This document shows positions 1 through 5,504 of a stretch of 5,504 nucleotides of DNA, piece after piece. This stretch comes from Bacillota bacterium (lineage in GTDB: Bacteria > Bacillota > Clostridia > Clostridiales > Clostridiaceae), in assembly GCA_030706065.1 (NCBI GenBank), contig JAUZPH010000281.1, positions 1 to 5,504 of the forward strand, written 5' to 3'. The notes beneath the pieces were generated by a model that searched no databases, was not told the DNA's origin, and was given only the letters and a program-made list of their open reading frames with translations. Position 1 is the first letter of the stretch, and every line of letters starts with the position of its first letter. Both the position numbers and the translations under genes were made by a program.

Positions 1-429
1 ATAAGTGGACAACCTATATCCGTTATTATGGCAGATATAGACTTTTTCAAAAATGTTAATGATAACTACGGCCATATTTATGGTGATAAAGTGCTGAAGG
101 ATTTTTCCTCTCTCATAACCAAAAACATACGAAAAAACAACGATTGGGTTGGAAGATATGGTGGAGAAGAATTTTTTGTTGTCTTGAATAATACTGATAT
201 TAATGGAGCATACAGAGTGGCGGAAAAAATAAGAATGGAATTGGAGCGGACAAAATTTGTTTATGGGGACATTTCTATAAATATTACTGCAAGCCTCGGT
301 GTTATAGAAGCAAGGGATGTAAATATGACCCTTGAGGAAGTAATACGAGGAGTTGACAGAAACTTATATAAGGCAAAACAGAGCGGTAGAAACAGGACAT
401 GCAGAGATACTGAATTTGCCGGTTTATGA
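1..429 (+). CDS. GGDEF-domain protein, C-terminal part (probable diguanylate cyclase), runs off left edge
   Basis: The reading frame is open from base 1 and ends with TGA at 427-429, leaving 142 residues. The true start and any sensory or membrane part lie outside the window; the ATG at 28 is internal to the domain. The visible part is nearly a whole GGDEF domain. It shows the metal and substrate segment ADIDFFKNVNDNYGH, then GRYGGEEF, which is the GG(D/E)EF active-site signature, and the usual C-terminal end with ASLGV and DRNLYKAKQSGRN. Enzymes of this family join two GTP into cyclic di-GMP. The active-site residues look intact, so activity is likely. The inhibitory I-site normally reads RxxD five residues before GGDEF; here it reads KNND, so product inhibition may be weaker. 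The gene is followed closely by a Spo0E-like gene, which suggests co-transcription. The family call is sure; the cyclase function is inferred. Confidence 0.93.
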   Translation: MSGQPISVIMADIDFFKNVNDNYGHIYGDKVLKDFSSLITKNIRKNNDWVGRYGGEEFFVVLNNTDINGAYRVAEKIRMELERTKFVYGDISINITASLGVIEARDVNMTLEEVIRGVDRNLYKAKQSGRNRTCRDTEFAGL

Positions 430-439
430 GAGGGAGGGA
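428..439 (+). promoter_or_regulatory. Ribosome binding site that decides the start of the Spo0E-like gene
   Basis: The purine run GAGAGGGAGGGA lies about 5 bases before the ATG at 444. This favours 444 over the in-frame ATG at 426, which overlaps the stop of the GGDEF gene but has no Shine-Dalgarno sequence before it. Confidence 0.7.
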
Positions 440-443
440 TGTC

Positions 444-659
444 ATGTACAAGATTAAAACAAATGAAGTGAGGATGGAAAAACTAAAAAGGGAAATTAAT
501 GAAATGAGAGAAATATTGAATGAGATATGCTGTGCTTCTCACCCTAATGATGGAAGAGGTGACAGTGTGAGGCTTATGGCAAGCAAGTTTTTAGATGAGC
601 TCATTGTTGAGTATATGAAGGGAATATACCTTAAGGATACTGAAGCAAAAGGTTTTTAG
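444..659 (+). CDS. Spo0E-like aspartyl-phosphate phosphatase
   Basis: A complete 71-residue protein, the usual size for the Spo0E family. Members are small two-helix cytoplasmic proteins that remove the phosphate from Spo0A~P and so hold back sporulation. The sequence shows a charged first helix (MEKLKREINEMREILNE, about residues 11-27), a short loop, and a second helix with the family signature SxxLD as SKFLD at residues 47-51, followed by ELIVEYMK. The start at 444 is chosen for the strong ribosome binding site just upstream; starting at 426 would add six residues. The gene lies 14 bases after the GGDEF gene and before an intrinsic terminator at 743-768, so the two probably form the end of one operon. 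The exact target (Spo0A or another response regulator) cannot be told from sequence. Spo0E-like proteins are often multi-copy in clostridia, so no specific gene symbol is given. Confidence 0.85.
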   Translation: MYKIKTNEVRMEKLKREINEMREILNEICCASHPNDGRGDSVRLMASKFLDELIVEYMKGIYLKDTEAKGF

Positions 660-742
660 TTAGCTTTCTATATTGCATATTCCTGAGTGGAAGAATGATT
701 TCCTTTTATTTTAGCTTGAAAAATAGTACTACTGGTACCACA

Positions 743-768
743 GCCGGGCACAATTGCCCGGCCTTTTT
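743..768 (+). terminator. Intrinsic terminator of the GGDEF/Spo0E-like operon
   Basis: An 8-bp GC-rich perfect stem, GCCGGGCA (743-750) and TGCCCGGC (755-762), closes a 4-base loop CAAT. It is followed by C and T5 at 764-768. It lies 84 bases after the Spo0E-like stop codon. Confidence 0.88.
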
Positions 769-836
769 GGAAGTTATTGAAGCGGAATCCTTCCATAAGT
801 TGCTTGATATTCTTCGAAATGAAACTGATGAGGAAC

Positions 837-971
837 GGGAGTGTGGATTGAAATGTGCAAAAGTGGTACGGCAAGGCCATGGATTTATTGTCGCTCCCTG
901 TATGGGGAGTGTGGATTGAAATCGATGTGGATGAGAAATGAAAGATACCATGACAAGTCGCTCCCAGTATG
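837..971 (+). CRISPR. Relic type I-C-like CRISPR array: half repeat, spacer, full repeat, spacer, half repeat
   Basis: The full repeat is at 890-922. A left partial copy at 837-854 matches exactly the last 18 bases of the repeat. A right partial copy at 957-971 matches the first 15 bases with one mismatch (T to A at repeat position 10). The two spacers are 35 bases (855-889) and 34 bases (923-956), a size normal for type I-C. The repeat begins GTCGCTCCC, has a CTCCC/GGGAG stem and ends GTGGATTGAAAT, as is familiar from type I-C repeats of Firmicutes; the orientation puts a leader on the left. No leader, cas1, cas2, cas3, cas5, cas7 or cas8 is seen nearby. Only the middle repeat can form the stem that the I-C processing nuclease (Cas5d) cuts, so neither spacer is flanked by two working repeats. 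This looks like a dead remnant. The subtype is judged from the repeat by memory, not by a search. Confidence 0.85.
890..922 (+). repeat. Intact 33-base CRISPR direct repeat
   Basis: The only complete repeat copy. It holds a short inverted repeat, CTCCC and GGGAG, around TGTATG, and the 3' end GTGGATTGAAAT that would supply the 5' handle of a crRNA. It is the reference from which the two half copies at 837-854 and 957-971 are recognised. Confidence 0.88.
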
Positions 972-1059
972 TAAAAGGTAATCTTGGGTATCTCGTATTT
1001 AATCTGCATTTTTGAGATAATTAATCTAAGCTTCGAAAAAATACACTAGTTTTTTAAAG

Positions 1060-1437
1060 GTGCCATTGGATAATATTACTCATGAAATACGTTTACTGCA
1101 GTGGACATCTATTGCTACCGAATGCCTCGGCAGCGGTATGATCGATAGGGCCAGATGTCTTGAAAAGAAAGTGTTTCTTGAAGATGGCAATGTTCCGGCT
1201 GACAATAATGCAGCCGAAGGCGGCATTCACGGCTTCTGCAGCGGAAAACGTAACTGGCATCTTATTGATACAATTAATGGAGCTAAGGCCAGTGCTATAA
1301 TTTACAGTATTGCAGAAACAGCAAAAGCAAACAATTTAAAGCCCTATAATTATTTTGAACCGCTTATTCCAGAAATCCCGAGACATATGAAAGATACAAA
1401 TCCTGATTTCCAATAGGACCTTCTTACATGGTACTAA
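1060..1437 (+). pseudogene. IS66-family transposase (TnpC), decayed C-terminal fragment
   Basis: The open frame reads from GTG at 1060 to TAG at 1414-1416 (118 residues); the frame is closed upstream by TAA at 1027. It matches the C-terminal end of IS66-family DDE transposases: FLEDGNVPADNNAAE (about residues 39-53), whose final E probably corresponds to the last catalytic acid, then GKRNW, GAKASAIIYSIAETAKANNL, a stretch like PYNYFEPLIPEIPRHM, and DTNPDF. The family usually continues with a DDLLPW-like tail. Here the same frame continues past the TAG as DLLTWY before TAA at 1435-1437, so the TAG is a nonsense mutation inside the ancestral tail. A full IS66 transposase is about 500 residues, so at least three quarters is missing, including the first two catalytic aspartates. 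The GGIHGF segment departs from the usual RAIRPF. The first 35 or so residues do not resemble the family clearly. No terminal inverted repeats or target duplications were found. The GTG is only where the open frame happens to allow a start. Confidence 0.85.
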
Positions 1438-1592
1438 AAGCGTCCGGTTGTATGCAAAAAACAGAACCAATAGTTCAATCAACAGCGGAAATGGCGGCTT
1501 TATTAATGTATGTACACATGGTTTGTCGTTTAAAAGAAAAATGTAAAAATCTTGATTTTAAAGGTTTTTATTTTAGCCTAAATATGTAATAA

Positions 1593-2375
1593 TATTATAT
1601 ACTGAAATTTGAGCTTATTCAGGGATACAGCGGTGAAGAAACGTTTAGTGAGATAGATAAAAAGAAGAAGCAGCTAGATAGTAAAAGACCATTAAATGGA
1701 ACAGCTATAGAGAATTTAAAAAAGTATTTCGATGTAGAGCTTACTTATAATTCCAATGCTATAGAAGGCAATACTTTGACAATTACAGAAACCAAGGTAA
1801 TACTTGAAGATGGCTTGACAATAGGAAAAGGAAAGAGTTTGAAAGAACACCTGGAAGTGATTAACCATAAGGAAGCTATTGATTATATAGAGGATGTTGT
1901 AAGTAAAAGCCTGGATATTTCTGAGAGGGTCATAAGAGATTTACATTACTTGATTTTAAAGAGTATAGACAATAAAAATGCCTGTGAATACAGGCAGAGT
2001 AACATACTTATCAGCGGCAGCAAGCATAAGTCGGTGGAGCATTTTTTGGTTAAGTAAAAAATGACTGAGCTTATAGAATGGTATAACAAAAACAAAGACA
2101 CAATGCATCCTGTCAGATTAGCAGCAGAGTTTCATTTCAGATATGTTTATATTCATCCTTTTATTGATGGAAACGGAAGAACTGCAAGACTTTTGATGGA
2201 TCTTATATTAATGAGAAAAGGATACCCTGTAACTGTAATAAGAAATGAAGACAGAGACGAATATTTGAGAGCTTTAGAAGAAGCAAGTGTTAATAGCAAT
2301 TTAGAAAGTTTTATAAAGATTATTTCAGAAGCTGTTGACAGAAGCCTGGATACATACTTGTATATAATGGGATAG
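1593..2375 (+). pseudogene. Fic-family protein (AMP transferase fold), broken by one in-frame stop and lacking a start
   Basis: One reading frame continues from after TAA (1590-1592) to TAG at 2373-2375, cut only by TAA at 2055-2057. The first part carries DSKRPL and the segment TYNSNAIEGNTLT, whose SxxxEG is the Fic inhibitory-helix motif placed N-terminal to the catalytic core (class II arrangement). It goes on through HLEVINHKEAIDYIEDVV and YRQSNILISGS. The second part carries the complete catalytic signature HPFIDGNGRTAR (2154-2189) and a normal C-terminal helix region. Fic proteins mostly move AMP from ATP onto a target hydroxyl. Both halves align to one continuous family member, with the stop where a sense codon (perhaps GAA) would be. 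No ATG, GTG or TTG occurs in frame before TTG at 1776, which would lie beyond the inhibitory motif, so the N-terminus is also lost or starts abnormally. Restart at ATG 2061 is possible but has no clear ribosome binding site and would omit part of the Fic core. It is most likely inactive. Confidence 0.88.
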
Positions 2376-2478
2376 AAGACAATAAAAGTTAATTAAGCAT
2401 AGTTCATTTACCATACTTAAGAAAAATATGAGGTTAGCAAATATATTGACCTCACCAAACAGCATGTACCATAAAATT

Positions 2479-2537
2479 AAAAGGGATGTTGTAGAAAATG
2501 TGCATTATTAATGCACATTTTCTACAACATCTTTTTT
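2479..2537. terminator. Long perfect hairpin with T6, probable bidirectional terminator
   Basis: Arms 2485-2506 and 2510-2531 are perfectly complementary over 22 bp, with a 3-base loop ATT. T6 follows at 2532-2537 and AAAAGG precedes at 2479-2484, so the stem can extend through two G-U and four A-U pairs in RNA. The arrangement gives A before and T after the stem, which would work on either strand. The stem is longer than most intrinsic terminators, so a palindromic mobile or protein-binding element is an alternative. It sits 109 bases after the Fic stop and 130 bases before the kinase start. Confidence 0.75.
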
Positions 2538-2617
2538 GGTTGTTCCCAAACATGGAACATGTCCTGTTGTACCTCCTTTCCCGATATGATAAAATTAACT
2601 TACAAATACAGATAATT

Positions 2618-2624
2618 TTCGTCA
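2618..2624 (-). promoter_or_regulatory. Candidate Spo0A box (TGACGAA on the - strand)
   Basis: TTCGTCA on the + strand is the reverse complement of TGACGAA, which fits the TGNCGAA core of Spo0A binding sites. It lies 44 bases before the GTG of the hybrid kinase, where a regulator could act on its promoter. A heptamer with one free position is expected often by chance, so this is only a candidate. Confidence 0.15.
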
Positions 2625-2653
2625 ATTATTATATACAAAAATCTGCTGTTAAC

Positions 2654-2665
2654 AAGGGGGAAGAA
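2654..2665 (+). promoter_or_regulatory. Ribosome binding site of the hybrid kinase, deciding a GTG start
   Basis: AAGGGGGAAGAA ends 2 bases before GTG at 2668, with the G5 core 7 bases from it. In-frame TAA at 2650-2652 excludes any earlier start, and the GTG at 2666 is out of frame and stops at once. The next in-frame ATG (2701) would remove half of the first membrane segment's lead-in. Confidence 0.75.
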
Positions 2666-2667
2666 GT

Positions 2668-5504
2668 GTGTTTTTAAAAAAGCTGAAGATTGGCCAGAAG
2701 ATGTTCCTGGGCTTTGGGGTAGTAACTATTTTAATGCTGTCGGTACTGGGAAATACCTATGTTAATTTTACAAAGCAGAGTACGGACGTAGACCTTAACC
2801 TTCATACCTATAATGTAATGAGGGAATGTGATGCAATATTGCTGAGCCTGGTAGGTGAAGAGACGGGAGCCAGAGGCTTTGCCCTTACCGGGAAAGAGGA
2901 TTTTCTAACCCCTTATAATCAAGGAAAGGCCGACTATGAGAAGCACTACAACAACCTTATAGAGTTGACGGCAGATAATTTTCATCAGCAGGACAGGCTT
3001 TCGGAGCTGAACAGCAATTACCAGACTTGGCTGCAGTGGGAGACGACACAGTTGATTGATGCTCGGAGAAAGGTGAATGCAGGCCAGATGAAGCTGGAGG
3101 ATGTAATTACAGTTATTCAGACTGAAAAGGGCAAAGATCAGATGGACAATTTGCGTAATGCCCTTAATGAAATTGTCAAGGAAGAACAGGATTTGCTGCA
3201 GGTAAGACATGACAGCCTTGAAAGGATGCAGAGACAAACAGTGGTGGTTCTGTCTCTTGGCGGTGCTGGGGCGGCTCTGCTGGCTGTTGTCATAGCGCTT
3301 CTTGTCATCAGAATGGTGGTAGGCCCCATAAGGACAGTAACAAATACCTTTAAGAATATTTCTGAAGGAGATGCGGATTTGGAGGTCAGGCTCAATGTAA
3401 ACTCCAATGATGAGCTGGGACTTATGTCCAAATACTTCAATACCTTCATGCACAAGCTTAAGGAGCTAATTCAGGAGAACAGAAACCAGAGCTGGATAAA
3501 GACCGGGCAGGCAGAATTGAACGAAAAAATAAGCGGAGAACAAGACATGGCAACCTTGTCCGCGAATATAATCAATTATATTGCCAGGTATTTGGATATA
3601 CAAGTAGGTGTACTCTATATTAAAACACCGGAAAATACCTTTAAAATATCGGGAAGCTATGCCTGCAGCAAGGTTATGGATTCCATACCGGAGGTCAGGG
3701 CCGGGGAAGGAATTCTTGGACAAGCTGTCATGGAAAAGCAGACTATTCTTGTAACCCAGGTCCCGGAGGATTATATAAAAGTGGCCTCGGGGCTTGGAGA
3801 GACGACTCCAGCCAATATAATAGCCGTACCCCTTGTACAGGGGGATGAGGTTGAGGGCATTATTGAACTTGGCGCCTTCAAGGAGTTTACGGATATACAA
3901 CTAAAGTTTTTACAGCAGATAAGCACTGCAATTGCCGGGACCATACATTCGGCAAAAGCGAGAATCAGGATCGGTGAACTGCTGGTAAAGACGATTGAGC
4001 AGTCAGAGGAACTGCAGACCCAGCAGGAGGAACTGAGGCAGAACAACGAAGAACTGGAGGAACAGACCAAGGCATTAAAAGAATCCGAGGCGCATCTTCA
4101 AAGACAGCAGGAAGAGCTCAGAGTGGTAAATGAGGAACTTCAGGAACGTTCAAAGATCCTTGAACTCCAGAAAAATGATATAGCAGCAAAGAATGAAAGC
4201 CTCAGGGCTGCACAGAAGGAAGTCATAGAAAAAGCTGAGGCCCTGGAGGCGGCGAATAACTATAAATCGGAATTCCTAGCAAATATGTCCCATGAGCTGA
4301 GAACCCCTTTAAACAGCATAATGGTGCTTTCACAGATGCTGGCTGAAAAGAAGGATGACTCTGCCTTGAGCCCCAAGGAAAATGAATTTGCAAGGACGAT
4401 ACACTCCTCCGGTGAGGACCTCCTCCGGCTCATCAATGATATACTGGACCTTTCAAAGGTAGAAGCCGGGAAGATGGAAATAAACCTGGAAGAACTGAAT
4501 ATTTCAGAACTGGCATATTATATAGAGAGAACCTTTAAACCCGTAGTTGCAAAGAAGGGGCTTTATTTAGAAATTGAAGCCGAAGCCGGACTGCCCGGTA
4601 TAATAATATCCGACAGCCAGAGGGTAAGGCAGATAGTAAACAACCTCCTTTCCAATGCGATAAAGTTCACCGGACAAGGCGGTGTAACAGTAACCTTCCA
4701 TAATATGAAGGGACAGTCGGCTTCAGATGCGGAAGGAAGCACAGGGAATTCCATCGGGATATCGGTAACTGATTCAGGAATCGGCATACCGTTTGAAAAA
4801 CAGGAGATAATCTTTGAGGCCTTCCGGCAGTCAGACGGCACCACCAGCAGAAAGTACGGCGGAACAGGCCTGGGGCTATCCATATCCAGGGAACTGGCCA
4901 GGCTGCTGGGAGGGACAATTTCCCTGGACAGTGAAGAGGGGAAGGGCAGCACCTTTACATTGCTGCTGCCATGTGTAGGAAATAAACAGGATAAGAGGCA
5001 GGTAAACAGTGAGGCTCAGGAGAGCAGTTCTGTAAGCAGTATGTGTGATATCGAGGCAAAAGATATAATAGTCAAGGAAAGTGAAGGAGTATCAGGAAGT
5101 AAAAACGGCAGGGAGGATACAGCGAATGAAAGGCTTATCTCTGAAGCAAGCCTATTCTTCCGTGATGTGGACTCCGAGATAGAAGAAAATAAGATAAGAG
5201 CTATAAAATACAGGTATGAGACGAAGGATCCCTTGAAAGATAAAAAGATCCTCCTGGCAGACGACGATATGAGAAATATATTCGTTCTGACAAGTATACT
5301 GGAAGAGAGAGGCTTGACAGTGGTTGCCGGGCGAAACGGCAGAGAGGCTGTCAGAAAACTCAATGAAAACCCGGATATCGATCTGGTACTGATGGATATC
5401 ATGATGCCTGAGATGGACGGATATACTGCCATTCAGGAGATAAGAAGGCAGGATAAGTTTCACAGTATCCCAATCATTGCCATCACTGCAAAGGCAATGA
5501 AGGA
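2668..5504 (+). CDS. Hybrid sensor histidine kinase: CHASE3-HAMP-GAF-coiled coil-HisKA-HATPase-REC, runs off right edge
   Basis: 945 residues are visible without a stop. A short basic N-terminus leads to membrane helix 1 (about 12-31). Next is an extracellular CHASE3-like domain with EETGARGFALTGKEDF near 64-79, then membrane helix 2 (about 192-215), HAMP (about 213-266), GAF (about 295-432) and a long Glu/Gln-rich coiled coil (about 438-535). HisKA carries H542 in FLANMSHELRTPLNSI. The ATPase has the N box with N659 and N663, the G1 box DSGIGIP from D702, and GGTGLGLSI from about 730. An acidic, Ser-rich linker (about 771-855) joins a REC domain with the acidic DDD at 865-867, phospho-acceptor D910 in LMDIMMPEMDG, T940 and K942. 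All key residues are present, so it should autophosphorylate H542 and pass the phosphate to D910. About 35 residues of REC, and any further domain such as Hpt or a second REC, lie beyond the edge. The ligand is unknown. The gene is visibly less AT-rich than the Fic remnant before it and appears to begin its own transcript. Confidence 0.93.
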   Translation, partial: MFLKKLKIGQKMFLGFGVVTILMLSVLGNTYVNFTKQSTDVDLNLHTYNVMRECDAILLSLVGEETGARGFALTGKEDFLTPYNQGKADYEKHYNNLIELTADNFHQQDRLSELNSNYQTWLQWETTQLIDARRKVNAGQMKLEDVITVIQTEKGKDQMDNLRNALNEIVKEEQDLLQVRHDSLERMQRQTVVVLSLGGAGAALLAVVIALLVIRMVVGPIRTVTNTFKNISEGDADLEVRLNVNSNDELGLMSKYFNTFMHKLKELIQENRNQSWIKTGQAELNEKISGEQDMATLSANIINYIARYLDIQVGVLYIKTPENTFKISGSYACSKVMDSIPEVRAGEGILGQAVMEKQTILVTQVPEDYIKVASGLGETTPANIIAVPLVQGDEVEGIIELGAFKEFTDIQLKFLQQISTAIAGTIHSAKARIRIGELLVKTIEQSEELQTQQEELRQNNEELEEQTKALKESEAHLQRQQEELRVVNEELQERSKILELQKNDIAAKNESLRAAQKEVIEKAEALEAANNYKSEFLANMSHELRTPLNSIMVLSQMLAEKKDDSALSPKENEFARTIHSSGEDLLRLINDILDLSKVEAGKMEINLEELNISELAYYIERTFKPVVAKKGLYLEIEAEAGLPGIIISDSQRVRQIVNNLLSNAIKFTGQGGVTVTFHNMKGQSASDAEGSTGNSIGISVTDSGIGIPFEKQEIIFEAFRQSDGTTSRKYGGTGLGLSISRELARLLGGTISLDSEEGKGSTFTLLLPCVGNKQDKRQVNSEAQESSSVSSMCDIEAKDIIVKESEGVSGSKNGREDTANERLISEASLFFRDVDSEIEENKIRAIKYRYETKDPLKDKKILLADDDMRNIFVLTSILEERGLTVVAGRNGREAVRKLNENPDIDLVLMDIMMPEMDGYTAIQEIRRQDKFHSIPIIAITAKAMK

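Larger units (their letters stand above)
660..1059. other. 400-base stretch without an intact gene: terminator, CRISPR relic, unassigned flanks
   Basis: This stretch holds the terminator at 743-768 and the CRISPR relic at 837-971. The piece at 769-836 reads as a coding-like peptide in one + frame (FLEVIEAESFHKLLDILRNE) that joins straight into the first half repeat; I do not recognise it and it could be a gene remnant. Bases 972-1059 are AT-rich and I see no gene, repeat or promoter in them. No CRISPR leader or cas gene is visible. Open frames on both strands here run across the repeats and the terminator and look like chance frames. Confidence 0.6.
2376..2667. other. Intergenic region between the Fic pseudogene and the kinase gene
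   Basis: It holds a weak hairpin TGAGGT/ACCTCA (2429-2454, 14-base AT-rich loop), the long terminator-like hairpin at 2479-2537, and about 130 AT-rich bases before the kinase start that must carry its promoter. I could not fix a convincing -35/-10 pair; TATTAT at 2627-2632 is a fair -10 match but has no good -35 at the right distance. A Spo0A-box-like heptamer lies at 2618-2624. No gene is seen. Confidence 0.5.

Noticed and set aside
426..659. Start of the Spo0E-like gene at ATG 426, overlapping the GGDEF stop as ATGA
   Set aside because: Overlap would fit translational coupling, but the strong ribosome binding site at 428-439 points to ATG 444 and the extra six residues are not family-like.
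668..1009. Open frames on both strands at 668-1009, 706-951 and 695-919
   Set aside because: They cross the CRISPR repeats, and all three also overlap the terminator hairpin. The repeated HPH-like peptides on the - strand are just translated repeat sequence.
946..1395. Eleven-base match ATGAAAGATAC between the second CRISPR spacer (about 938-948) and the IS66 remnant (about 1387-1397), suggesting self-targeting
   Set aside because: Too short and AT-rich to be meaningful, and the flanking bases do not match. A protospacer would match nearly the whole 34 bases.
1452..1589. Small + frame of 45 residues starting MQKTEPIVQ, in the same frame as the Fic remnant and ending right before it
   Set aside because: No ribosome binding site, no recognisable family, and it is separated from the Fic frame by two consecutive stops (1587-1592). 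It may be chance or the lost N-terminal region; not supported as a gene.
2600..2637. Promoter with TTACAA at 2600-2605 and TATTAT or TATACA at 2627-2637
   Set aside because: Spacing of 21 bases or more and a poor -35 match; the promoter of the kinase is surely nearby but this pair is not convincing.
2905..3900. Long open frames on the - strand inside the kinase gene, at 2905-3453, 3138-3455 and 3466-3900
   Set aside because: They are antisense to a continuous kinase frame with clear domains, show no family features and have no ribosome binding sites. The same applies to the - strand frames at 3771-4070, 4563-4952, 4667-4918, 5016-5432 and 5152-5463.

Overview
The window looks like chromosomal DNA from an endospore-forming Firmicute, most likely a clostridium. 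The evidence is a Spo0E-type sporulation phosphatase, AT-rich codon use, strong purine-rich ribosome binding sites, a type I-C-like CRISPR repeat and a clostridial-style IS66 remnant. No species can be named from the sequence alone. All recognisable genes are on the + strand.

Layout. Bases 1-659 hold the end of a GGDEF (diguanylate cyclase-type) protein and, 14 bases after its stop, a complete small Spo0E-like aspartyl phosphatase gene. This pair ends at a clear intrinsic terminator (743-768). Bases 837-971 carry a relic CRISPR array with one intact 33-base repeat between two half repeats and two spacers, and no cas genes or leader. Bases 1060-1437 carry the decayed C-terminal end of an IS66 transposase. 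Bases 1593-2375 carry a Fic-domain gene that lacks a recognisable start and is cut by one in-frame TAA at 2055-2057. A 22-bp perfect hairpin followed by T6 (2485-2537) closes this stretch. From 2668 a large hybrid histidine kinase (CHASE3-HAMP-GAF-coiled coil-HisKA-HATPase-REC) starts with GTG and runs off the right edge.

Reading. Two intact signalling units flank about 1.6 kb of genomic debris made of CRISPR, IS66 and Fic remnants. The flanking genes concern cyclic-di-GMP (possibly), dephosphorylation of Spo0A~P, and a multisensor phosphorelay kinase. A link to the decision to sporulate or change lifestyle is plausible but is inference. I see no intact, previously undescribed system. The most informative signals are the two-sided truncation of the CRISPR array and the single-stop Fic pseudogene, whose break separates the inhibitory motif from the catalytic motif.
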